Assembly (NCBI GenBank): GCA_017631635.1
Contig: JAGBSX010000035.1
Coordinates: forward strand, 1 to 56,309
Origin: Clostridia bacterium
GTDB taxonomy: Bacteria > Bacillota > Clostridia > Christensenellales > RUG350
Direction of reading: 5' to 3'
Length of the DNA: 56,309 nt
This document shows positions 16,785 to 24,447 of this stretch, piece by piece. The translations under genes and the position numbers were made by a program. The notes beneath the pieces were generated by a model, which worked only from the letters and a program-made list of their open reading frames with translations, was not told the DNA's origin and did not search any database. Position 1 is the stretch's first letter, and the number at the start of each line of letters is the position of its first letter.

Positions 16785-17363
16785 ATGGATACGGGTGCTC
16801 ATCACGAAGTACCGACCAAAGAAAAAAAACGTCCTACACGCAAATCTTCTGCGTCTATATGGACTATTAAAATCACGGTAATATCTTTTTTAATCACTAT
16901 ATTTTTTAGTTTTTTGTCCGAAATTACTGCTAACAATAGCAGTCTTTTGGTTGCTATATTCGTCATTATTATACTCATCACGGTTAATATATTATTTGAT
17001 GGTATAGCAGTAGCCGTCACATCTTGCGAACTAGCGCCTTTTTTATCTATGGCATCCAAAAAAGTTCCTGGATCACGTACGGCAATTTTTTTAGTAAATA
17101 ATGCCGAAAAAGTGTCAAACATATGCGCCGACGTCATAGGAGACGTGTGTGGCATCATATCTGGTGCGTGTTCGGCTGCTATCACGGTTAAGATGACGTT
17201 AGATCCTTCTTTTGATTTTTGGGTATCTATACTTATCAATGCAATAATTGCAGCCATCACCATAGGAGGCAAAGCATTCGGCAAATTTATAGCGGTCAAA
17301 TACAACAAAGAATACATAATGTTTACGGCAAAGATAGTATCTATCTTTAGAAAGGAGAAATAG
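16785..17363 (+). CDS. OLE-associated membrane protein OapA
   Basis: This 192-residue protein directly follows the OLE RNA and precedes dxs, the position of OapA, the protein partner that anchors OLE RNA to the membrane. It has a basic N-terminus (many Lys and Arg in residues 8-22, suited to RNA contact), membrane helices at about 28-45, 53-75 and 145-165, a less certain one near 115-135, and a central segment with VTSCELAPFLSMASKKVPGSRTA. The arrangement of small residues recalls CNNM/CorC-type (DUF21) membrane domains, which is only an impression. TTTGGAGG precedes the ATG. The dxs start follows after two bases. Confidence 0.85.
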   Translation: MDTGAHHEVPTKEKKRPTRKSSASIWTIKITVISFLITIFFSFLSEITANNSSLLVAIFVIIILITVNILFDGIAVAVTSCELAPFLSMASKKVPGSRTAIFLVNNAEKVSNICADVIGDVCGIISGACSAAITVKMTLDPSFDFWVSILINAIIAAITIGGKAFGKFIAVKYNKEYIMFTAKIVSIFRKEK

Positions 17364-17365
17364 TA

Positions 17366-19198
17366 TTGTCTATCCTAGCAGACCTGACAGACGTCAATCA
17401 AATCAAATCCTTGGATATTGACCAACTTAGACAGTTGGCAGTAGAACTTAGAGATGAGATTCTCACCACCGTCACGAAGAACGGTGGTCATTTGGCGTCC
17501 AATCTAGGAGCAGTAGAATTGACGATAGCGTTAGCAGTTGTATTTGATTTTCCCAAAGACAAAGTGATATTTGACGTAGGGCATCAATGCTACGCGTACA
17601 AGTTGCTCACCGACAGAAGGGACAGATTTTCTACTTTGAGACTCAAGGGTGGCATTAGTGGATTTCCCAAGAGAAGTGAGAGTATATACGATACTTATGA
17701 TACTGGTCATAGTGGTACGGCGATATCTGCAGGAGCAGGTATTGCTCTCGCTAGAGATATAAAAGGCGAGGATTTTAATGTCATATCTGTAGTTGGCGAC
17801 GCATCATTGACAAACGGAGTGTCTCTAGAGGCAATCAATGATATAGGCTCGAGAAAGACCAAACAAATCATAATACTCAATGACAACACTATGTCAATAT
17901 CCAAAAACGTAGGTGCTATGAGTTATAAACTTGATAAACTCAGGCAATACGACGGATACAAGCATATCAAGAACGAAGTAGCATCATTTGTAGATGGCAT
18001 TAGTAGTGAAAACGGCAAGAATCAGATACTCAGAAGATTTAAAAATGCTATCAAATACACCTTAATGGGTGGAGCGGCATTTGAAGAATATGGACTTAGA
18101 TATTTTGGACCTGTCAATGGACACGATATCTCTCAACTCATTGACTATATGCGTATGGCAAAAAGTTCGGACGAGCCCGTGTTGCTACATATCGTCACAG
18201 TCAAAGGCAAGGGGTGTATAGAGGCAGAAGAGAGACCTCAAGACTATCATGGAGTATCTCCGAAGATTAACAAGTTAGATACTCCTACTTATTCTAAGAC
18301 GTTGGGTAGTGCGCTTAGCGATTTGGCAGACGTAGATGATAGGGTAGTGGCTATTACGGCGGCTATGAAAGATGGCACGGGGTTAGCAGAGTTTTACGAA
18401 AGACACCCAGATAGATTTATCGACGTGGGTATTACCGAAGAGCATGCAGTAGTATTGTCAGCCGGACTCGCTACACAGTCTCTCAAGCCATATTTCGTGG
18501 TATATTCCTCATTCTTACAGCGAGGATTTGACCAATTACTTATAGACGTATCTATGCAAAAACTTCCAGTTAGATTTTGTATAGACAGGTCGGGTGTAGT
18601 AGGTGACGACGGCGAGACACATCAGGGTATATATGATTTGTCATATCTATCTATAATACCTGATTTTACAGTATTGTCTCCTATCAATACTACTCAATTG
18701 TACCAGATGATAACATGGTCGAAAGATTTTGACTCGCCTTTGGCGATTAGATACCCCAGAGGAAATATCTCCTTAGACGTGTCGACGTCGTTTGAATATG
18801 GTAGGTATGATTATCTATTAGGAGATACAGATGCTGATACAGTCGTATTGTCTGTGGGAGCATATACTACTCACGAGGCGTATAATGCCGTGAGTCAGTT
18901 GATACAAGAAGGCAAAAATATTTCACTTGTATCATGTCCTACCGTATTTCCTCTAAATACTGAATTTTTGGACAAATTAAATACCAAAAATATCATTACT
19001 ATCGAAGACAACGTTCGTAGTGGAGGATTTGGTCAAAGCGTTCAATCCTATATTAGTTCGCAATCTATCCAAGCGACCGTTAGATGTTTGTCTATACCTG
19101 ATACATTTTTGCCAAATGCTACTGCAGAAGAATTATATGCAGAAATAGGCTTGGATTGTGAAGGTATTTATAAAAAATTATACAAAATGATTGAATAA
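17366..19198 (+). CDS. 1-deoxy-D-xylulose-5-phosphate synthase
   Basis: Dxs joins pyruvate and glyceraldehyde 3-phosphate using thiamine diphosphate, the first step of the MEP isoprenoid pathway. The 610-residue product shows DVGHQCYAYKLLTDR near residue 72, the thiamine-site GDASLTNGVSLEAIND near 145 with NDNTMSIS near 173, and the transketolase-like second half with DVGITEEHAV near 350 and DRSGVVGDDGETHQG near 405. No ATG is available near the N-terminus; the TTG at 17366 lies eight bases after AAAGGAG. It is cotranscribed with oapA and completes a set with ispA. Confidence 0.96.
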   Translation: MSILADLTDVNQIKSLDIDQLRQLAVELRDEILTTVTKNGGHLASNLGAVELTIALAVVFDFPKDKVIFDVGHQCYAYKLLTDRRDRFSTLRLKGGISGFPKRSESIYDTYDTGHSGTAISAGAGIALARDIKGEDFNVISVVGDASLTNGVSLEAINDIGSRKTKQIIILNDNTMSISKNVGAMSYKLDKLRQYDGYKHIKNEVASFVDGISSENGKNQILRRFKNAIKYTLMGGAAFEEYGLRYFGPVNGHDISQLIDYMRMAKSSDEPVLLHIVTVKGKGCIEAEERPQDYHGVSPKINKLDTPTYSKTLGSALSDLADVDDRVVAITAAMKDGTGLAEFYERHPDRFIDVGITEEHAVVLSAGLATQSLKPYFVVYSSFLQRGFDQLLIDVSMQKLPVRFCIDRSGVVGDDGETHQGIYDLSYLSIIPDFTVLSPINTTQLYQMITWSKDFDSPLAIRYPRGNISLDVSTSFEYGRYDYLLGDTDADTVVLSVGAYTTHEAYNAVSQLIQEGKNISLVSCPTVFPLNTEFLDKLNTKNIITIEDNVRSGGFGQSVQSYISSQSIQATVRCLSIPDTFLPNATAEELYAEIGLDCEGIYKKLYKMIE

Positions 19199-19219
19199 TT
19201 ATAAATTTTGGTTTATAAT
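19191..19219 (+). promoter_or_regulatory. SigmaA promoter of nadK, leaderless
   Basis: TTGAAT (19191-19196), 17 bases, then TATAAT (19214-19219). The -35 covers the end of dxs and part of its TAA stop. The nadK ATG is at 19226, six bases past the -10, with no ribosome site. Confidence 0.75.
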
Positions 19220-19225
19220 GACATT

Positions 19226-20056
19226 ATGAAAAAATTAGCATTGTACAGCAACATACTCAAAGACCCCGATTTAATTGTCACCTATCAACTTTTGGACAAG
19301 TTGCGAGTGGCAGGATTTGAGGTGCTCTTGACGGGAGATTGCGTGGGTGCAGATAGATATGCTAGTACTCATATAGCCAATTTGCCTGACGATATCGACG
19401 TAGTTATCGTGCTAGGTGGTGACGGTACTATTCTCAAAGTCGCTAGAGCTATTTCTCACAAAGACGTGGCTATCTTGGGTGTCAACCTTGGCAAGAAAGG
19501 ATTTGTATCAACAGCAGAAAAAGATGCCTTAGATGATGTCGTTAGGTCTCTTGTAGAAGATGATTATGACGTGCAAGAAGAGATGGTATTGTGCGTCAAA
19601 CTTGGCTCAAGTGTGCATTATGCAGTCAACGACGTGGTAGTAGGCCGTAGTGATAGTTTTGATATGGTACCTACCGACGTATACGTAGATGACAAATATT
19701 ATTATACGTACGACGCAGATGGAGTGATAGTATCTACACCGACAGGTTCGACGGCGTATTCTCTATCTGCTGGTGGACCTATTATCACCCCTGGAGCGAA
19801 GTGTATGAGCATTATAGGTATTTGTCAACATTCGCTATACAATAGAGCGCTCGTAGTTAATGATGAAAACACTATTGTTTTGCGCCCCAAAGGTCCAAAT
19901 GCAAAATTGTACGTAGACGGAGAATTGGTCAAAGTATTAGATACCTTTGATAAAGTGATAGTATCTAAGGCTGATAGAACTGTTAAATTCGTAAGATTTA
20001 AGGAGTATAATTTTTACAATAAATTGATGACCAAGTTGTCATCCACCACTTATTGA
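19226..20056 (+). CDS. NAD kinase
   Basis: NadK phosphorylates NAD to NADP using ATP or polyphosphate. The 276-residue product has the GGDGTILKVAR motif near residue 62, the NDVVVGR segment near 135 (family NE/ND loop) and SAGGPIITPGAKCMSIIGIC near 190, which are the family signatures. I use the ATG at 19226; the TTG at 19208 would precede the promoter -10. The predicted mRNA is leaderless. The gene is followed by argR after seven bases, in the same order as in many Clostridia. Confidence 0.94.
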   Translation: MKKLALYSNILKDPDLIVTYQLLDKLRVAGFEVLLTGDCVGADRYASTHIANLPDDIDVVIVLGGDGTILKVARAISHKDVAILGVNLGKKGFVSTAEKDALDDVVRSLVEDDYDVQEEMVLCVKLGSSVHYAVNDVVVGRSDSFDMVPTDVYVDDKYYYTYDADGVIVSTPTGSTAYSLSAGGPIITPGAKCMSIIGICQHSLYNRALVVNDENTIVLRPKGPNAKLYVDGELVKVLDTFDKVIVSKADRTVKFVRFKEYNFYNKLMTKLSSTTY

Positions 20057-20063
20057 GGTACAT

Positions 20064-20513
20064 ATGAAAAGAGCACAAAGACAATCAAAAATACTTGATT
20101 TAATCACAAAGTACGACGTCGAAACGCAAGAAGAACTTGCGGCTTTTTTGCGTGATATTGGAGAAAACGTCACGCAGGCCACCGTATCTCGTGATATCAA
20201 AGAATTAGGACTTATCAAGGTCGCTTCTGGCAACAAGTACAGATATTCATACGCTGAGAAACACGAACCAAAGTTGTCTGTTAAGATGGTGAATTTGTTC
20301 AAAGAATCAGTTGTCACCATCGCATCTTCACAAAATCTAATAGTCATCAAGACGTTAGCAGGTACGGCTAGTGCCGCTGCGTCATTGATTGACAAACTAG
20401 GTATGATAGAGATACTAGGTACGGTAGCAGGCGACGACACCATACTAGTAGTGATTAATGGTGAAGACAACGTCTCAAAGGTACTAGACAAATTCAATCA
20501 AATCACCAAATAA
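20064..20513 (+). CDS. Arginine repressor ArgR/AhrC
   Basis: ArgR is a hexameric DNA-binding protein that represses arginine synthesis genes and activates catabolic ones when arginine is bound. The 149-residue product has an N-terminal winged helix (residues 1-65) with TQEELAAFLRDIGENVTQAT and VSRDIKELGLIKV as recognition region, and a C-terminal core with TLAGTASAAASLID near residue 112 and ILGTVAGDDTILVV near 125 that binds arginine. GAGGT precedes the ATG. The position next to recN is conserved in Firmicutes. Confidence 0.95.
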   Translation: MKRAQRQSKILDLITKYDVETQEELAAFLRDIGENVTQATVSRDIKELGLIKVASGNKYRYSYAEKHEPKLSVKMVNLFKESVVTIASSQNLIVIKTLAGTASAAASLIDKLGMIEILGTVAGDDTILVVINGEDNVSKVLDKFNQITK

Positions 20514-20522
20514 GGTAGTATT

Positions 20523-22220
20523 ATGCTCAAGACTTTACGTATCAAAAATATAGCCCTTATCAAAGACTTGACGATAGATTTTTCGTCAGGTCTTAATGCT
20601 ATGAGTGGCGAAACAGGTGCAGGCAAGTCTATCATCATAGATTCTCTCAATCTAATCCTCGGAGACAAGGGTGACAAATCTTTGATTAGATATGGTGAAG
20701 AGAATGCTGTTTGTGAGGCTCTATTTGAGTACAATTCTCCTGAATTAGATCGTATACTAGATGATTATGGTATAGATGCTGGCGACGGCGAGATAATGAT
20801 AGTTAGACGAATTTGCGTCAATGGTAAGAGTGATGCTAGAGTCAATGGTTCTGCCGTCACAGTACAAATGCTCAAGACTATAGGTGGATATCTATGTGAT
20901 ATACACGGTCAGCACGAGCACCAGTCTTTGCTAAAGACGTCTACACACATCGTATTGGTGGACAAGTTTGGTAGTGATGAGATAGCGCCTTTGATGAGCG
21001 ATTATCAATCCACTTTGTCGATATACAAAGACTATATTGCCAAACTTTCGATATATGGTGAGGATACCGATAGAGAGAGAAGGCTAGATACTCTCAAATA
21101 CCAAATAGATGAGATAACCAATGCTAATCTTGTCGAAGGTGAAGAAGAAGAGTTGCTAGTGGCCAGAACAAAATTGCAAAATTATGCAAAAATTATTCAA
21201 GCATTGTCTCAAACTTATACTTGTTTGGATGGCGAAGACGTATCCGGAGTGGCTTGTTTGTCTACGGCTCGTAGCAGTATCTCTCAAATCACTCAGATTT
21301 CACCAGATTATGCGCAATATTTTGAGAGGTTGGATAGTGCTTTGATTGAGGTCAGAGATATAGCAGACAGTATCCGTAGCGAATTGGATAATGGAGAATA
21401 TGACCAAAGAGAGGCTGACCGTATCGACAATAGATACAATGATATCAAACTCCTCAAGCGCAAGTATGGACCTACTATAGCCGACATATTGAGATATAGA
21501 GATGAGATACAGGTTGAATATGATACTTTGCTAAATAGTGCCGAGATTTTGGAAAAATTAAATGCGGACATAGTAGCCACACGTGAGAAATTATACACGC
21601 TAGCATCATCAATATCAGATCTTAGACGCAAGACTGCCATTAGATTGAGAGACAATATATTGGTAGAACTATCTCAATTAGGTATGGAAAATACTCAATT
21701 TGAGATAAAGTTTAGACCATTACCATCTATAGATGAATTTGATGATTACTATGACTCAAAGGGACTAGACAACGTAGAGTTTTTGATATCTCCAAACAAA
21801 GGTGAACCACTCAGACCGTTGAACAAGATTATATCTGGTGGTGAAATGTCTAGATTTATGCTAGCAGTCAAGTGTATTATTGCAAATCTAGACGATATAG
21901 GTACGTTGATATTTGATGAAGTAGATACTGGTATTAGTGGCAAAATCGCGACGGTTGTCGCCCAAAAACTAGCCAAAGTATCCTTATCGGCTCAAGTCAT
22001 AGCAGTCACGCATTTGCCACACATAGCGTCTATGGCAGATAGCAACTATTTTATTCACAAAGAGGTAGTTCTAGACAATACTTACACCTACGTAGACGTA
22101 CTAGATGGTGATGAACTCGTCATGGAGATAGCGAGATTGTGTGGTGGTGTATCACAAGGTGGGCTAATGCATGCCAAAGATATGCTATCTACAGCCAAAG
22201 ATTTTAAAACCAAATTATAA
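20523..22220 (+). CDS. DNA repair protein RecN
   Basis: RecN is an SMC-like ATPase that acts early in double-strand break repair. The 565-residue product has Walker A GETGAGKSIIID near residue 30, a long central coiled coil (about residues 150-390) with a HGQHEHQSLL segment near 135, the ABC signature ISGGEMSRFMLA near 437 and Walker B TLIFDEVDTGISG near 460. Length is typical. It follows argR after nine bases and ends at a strong terminator. The neighbouring spoIVB and spo0A-like genes match the Bacillus order. Confidence 0.96.
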   Translation: MLKTLRIKNIALIKDLTIDFSSGLNAMSGETGAGKSIIIDSLNLILGDKGDKSLIRYGEENAVCEALFEYNSPELDRILDDYGIDAGDGEIMIVRRICVNGKSDARVNGSAVTVQMLKTIGGYLCDIHGQHEHQSLLKTSTHIVLVDKFGSDEIAPLMSDYQSTLSIYKDYIAKLSIYGEDTDRERRLDTLKYQIDEITNANLVEGEEEELLVARTKLQNYAKIIQALSQTYTCLDGEDVSGVACLSTARSSISQITQISPDYAQYFERLDSALIEVRDIADSIRSELDNGEYDQREADRIDNRYNDIKLLKRKYGPTIADILRYRDEIQVEYDTLLNSAEILEKLNADIVATREKLYTLASSISDLRRKTAIRLRDNILVELSQLGMENTQFEIKFRPLPSIDEFDDYYDSKGLDNVEFLISPNKGEPLRPLNKIISGGEMSRFMLAVKCIIANLDDIGTLIFDEVDTGISGKIATVVAQKLAKVSLSAQVIAVTHLPHIASMADSNYFIHKEVVLDNTYTYVDVLDGDELVMEIARLCGGVSQGGLMHAKDMLSTAKDFKTKL

Positions 22221-22253
22221 AAATAATAATATTTTATCACCTTGCTGTGAGAT

Positions 22254-22297
22254 GCACCCCCAAAAGTTTTGACAAACTTTGGAGGTGCTATTTTTTG
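22254..22297 (+). terminator. Terminator after recN
   Basis: A roughly 14-bp stem (22254-22269 with 22274-22288, one mismatch and one bulge) closes a TGAC loop and is followed by a T run. It separates the argR-recN unit from spoIVB. Confidence 0.88.
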
Positions 22298-22352
22298 TAA
22301 AAATATGTTGTATAATTATATAAAATAATCAAAAACTATACTTGGTGAAATT

Positions 22353-23357
22353 ATGAATAAGTCATTAACAAGAATTTTTGCTATATTAGTTATGGTTGTT
22401 TGTATAAGTTTTAGTACTCTGACTTATGCAGAGACGCTAGACTTTGATGAGGTCTATCTAGGGGGAATGCCGATAGGTATTAAAATAGATAGCGAAGGGC
22501 TGATTATCACAGGTAAATCCGAGGTGGTGACAGAGAAAGGTACTATGATACCTTGTCAAGATATCGACCTATATCCAGGAGATATACTAGTCGCTATTGA
22601 CGATATAAAAGTCAAGAGTATATTTGACGTTCAAAACGTTCTCAATAGTTCAGGCAAAGTAGTCAAAATTAGCGTCCTAAGAAGAGGTGAAGTGGTTGAA
22701 TATCAAATAATACCTGTTATTGATAGTCTAAACGGTCAAAAAAGACTAGGACTTTCTATTAGAGAGGACGTCTCTGGCATAGGTACAGTTACTTACGTGC
22801 GCAAAGATGGTAGATATGGTGCTCTGGGGCATACAATATCTGACGAGAGTGGCATAGCTACGATGCTCACTCAAGGTAGTATATACAAAGCAAGTATTCT
22901 AAGTGTAGTTAAAGGTCGCGGTGGAAAAGCCGGAGAATTGCAAGGAATATTTTGTAGTAGTTCAGAACCTATAGGTACTGTTGACAAAAATACTAATTTT
23001 GGTATATTTGGTGACACTAATTTGGTCAAATTCAAACTCCCTACCGTGATTTTAGGCTCAAAAGAGGACGTGTGCGAAGGTAAAGCCTACATTTATAGTA
23101 CGGTATATGGTGATTTGCCTAGAAGATATGAGATAGAAATTCAAAAAGTTAACGAACAAATAACCCCAAAGGAAAAAAGTATGATTATCAAAATAGTCGA
23201 CCAAGATTTGTTGCGTTTGACTAATGGCATAGTACAAGGCATGAGTGGTAGTCCTATTGTGCAAAATGGAAAACTAATAGGCGCAGTTACGCACGTATTT
23301 TTGAGTGATTCGACTAGAGGATATGGCATTTTCATAGATTGGATGATTAATAATTAA
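22353..23357 (+). CDS. SpoIVB serine peptidase (S55 family)
   Basis: SpoIVB is a forespore-secreted protease that cleaves SpoIVFA and so triggers pro-sigmaK processing in the mother cell. The 334-residue product has a signal peptide or anchor (residues 8-26), a PDZ domain (about 35-120, with DIDLYPGDILVAIDD), the catalytic histidine in YGALGHTISD near 155 and the catalytic serine in QGMSGSPIVQNGKLIGAVTHV near 297. It is shorter than the Bacillus protein (about 425 residues), mostly at the N-terminus. GGTGAAA precedes the ATG. It sits between recN and the spo0A-like gene, as in Bacillus. Confidence 0.94.
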   Translation: MNKSLTRIFAILVMVVCISFSTLTYAETLDFDEVYLGGMPIGIKIDSEGLIITGKSEVVTEKGTMIPCQDIDLYPGDILVAIDDIKVKSIFDVQNVLNSSGKVVKISVLRRGEVVEYQIIPVIDSLNGQKRLGLSIREDVSGIGTVTYVRKDGRYGALGHTISDESGIATMLTQGSIYKASILSVVKGRGGKAGELQGIFCSSSEPIGTVDKNTNFGIFGDTNLVKFKLPTVILGSKEDVCEGKAYIYSTVYGDLPRRYEIEIQKVNEQITPKEKSMIIKIVDQDLLRLTNGIVQGMSGSPIVQNGKLIGAVTHVFLSDSTRGYGIFIDWMINN

Positions 23358-23402
23358 ACAAATTAGTTGTTTATACGATATAAAAATGCTTATTTTTACT
23401 TG

Positions 23403-23408
23403 TATAAT
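23403..23408 (+). promoter_or_regulatory. -10 element before the spo0A-like gene
   Basis: TATAAT lies 17 bases before the ATG at 23426 and is followed by an AGGT ribosome site. A matching -35 or a sigmaH pattern is not clear. No TGTCGAA-type 0A box is visible in the 68-base gap. Confidence 0.4.
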
Positions 23409-23425
23409 ATATATAGGTAGAAGAT

Positions 23426-23776
23426 ATGATGTTGAACAACGATAATTTGATACGCATGTACTTGATAAAATGTGGTATTTCGCCAAAAAAGTCAGGCTTT
23501 AGATATTCCTACGATCTTATTAAACTAGCGCTAGAGGGAGAGAGTATATATCCACTTGTTACTAGAGGGTATTACGTGTTATCTGTCAAGTATCAAAAGT
23601 CTTTATATACCATAGACAAATGTATTCAAAATGCCGTAGCAGGTGCGTTTGACAAACATAATGACTTTTTGTACGAACAATTTGGTGGTTGCCTCAATGA
23701 AAAAACAGGCAAATTGTCAAATAAACAATTTTTGTCAATTATTTTGGATAAATTTGTGTTGTTTAGCGAGTGCTAA
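23426..23776 (+). CDS. Spo0A-type DNA-binding domain protein lacking the receiver domain
   Basis: This gene occupies the spo0A position (recN-spoIVB-spo0A). The whole 116-residue product aligns by eye with the C-terminal effector domain of Spo0A: LIKCGISPKKSGFRYSYDLI at residues 13-32, LVTRGYYVLSVKYQ near 44, a recognition helix at about 62-72, the LYEQFGG and LNEKTGKLSN segments, and the final FLSIILDKFVLF helix. The N-terminal phosphoreceiver domain is absent; the upstream gap of 68 bases is too short to hold it. In the recognition helix, YTIDKCIQNAV replaces the RVERAIRHAI pattern, so most basic DNA-contact positions differ. It may be a divergent regulator, or a degenerate copy with a full spo0A elsewhere. 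Confidence 0.8.
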   Translation: MMLNNDNLIRMYLIKCGISPKKSGFRYSYDLIKLALEGESIYPLVTRGYYVLSVKYQKSLYTIDKCIQNAVAGAFDKHNDFLYEQFGGCLNEKTGKLSNKQFLSIILDKFVLFSEC

Positions 23777-23777
23777 T

Positions 23778-23785
23778 CATACAAT
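23778..23785 (+). promoter_or_regulatory. SigmaE-type -10 element before the spoIIM-like gene
   Basis: CATACAAT matches the sigmaE -10 consensus. It begins two bases after the stop of the previous gene and ends five bases before the ATG at 23791. The -35 region is weak. The spacing is the same as at spoIIIAA, and spoIIM is a sigmaE gene in Bacillus. Confidence 0.6.
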
Positions 23786-23790
23786 AACGT

Positions 23791-24387
23791 ATGAGTATAT
23801 TATCAAACGTTTTTAATTCAATAGTTTCATATATAAAAGATAATAAGATTAAGACGATAGTATATCTGTCGTCTTTTTTGGTAGGGGTACTGATAGGTGT
23901 GATAATTGGCAATACAAAAATTGACTATTACGATAATTACGTCAATGAAAATTATGTCAACAATCTCATCAATCAAAGCGCAAGTATTGTGATTTTTATT
24001 AAGCAAAATATTATATTCTTTTTGTTTGTATTTATAGGAACTTTTTTAGTTTTAATTTGTCCTATTTTACAGACTTTAATATTTAGTATGTATATTGCAC
24101 TAATAATAGCCAAGGTGATTAGCGTGGGAATAGTTATACTTTTTGGTGGTGGTATTTTTGGCGTTTTTACGTTTTTACTGTATTTTTTAGTTCCAAGTAT
24201 TATATTATTTGCCTTTTTATATATAACAAAGTTAATTTTTACTCAAAATTATTGCAAAAATTCATTACTGTTTAAAAAGATACTTACCGAGATGATTATC
24301 ACGTATTTGATTTTGTATTTGATATATTTGCTGATTATCTGTCTGTATTCTATAGTGATATCGTTAGTTTTTAAAATTATTTTTTGA
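23791..24387 (+). CDS. Stage II sporulation protein M-like membrane protein
   Basis: The 198-residue product has about five membrane helices (near residues 22-42, 70-90, 93-118, 120-145 and 165-195), the size and layout of SpoIIM. SpoIIM belongs to the SpoIIDMP complex that remodels septal peptidoglycan during engulfment. Sequence similarity by eye is weak. The call rests on topology, on the location between a spo0A-like gene and dacF (spoIIM and dacF are near each other in Bacillus), and on a consensus sigmaE -10 in front. There is no ribosome site, so a leaderless mRNA is likely. It is rich in Ile and Phe, with little soluble sequence. Confidence 0.7.
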   Translation: MSILSNVFNSIVSYIKDNKIKTIVYLSSFLVGVLIGVIIGNTKIDYYDNYVNENYVNNLINQSASIVIFIKQNIIFFLFVFIGTFLVLICPILQTLIFSMYIALIIAKVISVGIVILFGGGIFGVFTFLLYFLVPSIILFAFLYITKLIFTQNYCKNSLLFKKILTEMIITYLILYLIYLLIICLYSIVISLVFKIIF

Positions 24388-24395
24388 GTAATTTA

Positions 24396-24426
24396 TGAAT
24401 AAACTACATTTTTTCATATCACAATA
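24396..24426 (+). promoter_or_regulatory. Possible forespore (sigmaF/sigmaG) promoter of dacF
   Basis: TGAATA (24396-24401) and CACAATA (24420-24426), 18 bases apart, resemble the sigmaF/sigmaG pattern (TGAATA and CATACTA). The dacF gene is forespore-expressed in Bacillus. The -10 matches at five of seven positions only. Confidence 0.4.
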
Positions 24427-24447
24427 TTTGTGAATAGGAGAAATTGT

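Noticed and set aside
16802-17317. A 171-codon frame antisense to oapA
   Set aside because: It mirrors the membrane gene in codon-complement fashion and has no ribosome site; oapA is supported by GGAGG and by position.
22309-22343. SigmaG promoter for spoIVB
   Set aside because: TGTATA and TATACTT are present, but they are 22 bases apart, too far for this sigma factor.
23358-23425. Remains of a receiver domain or 0A boxes upstream of the spo0A-like gene
   Set aside because: The gap is only 68 bases and very AT-rich; no receiver fragment and no TGTCGAA-type site was found.
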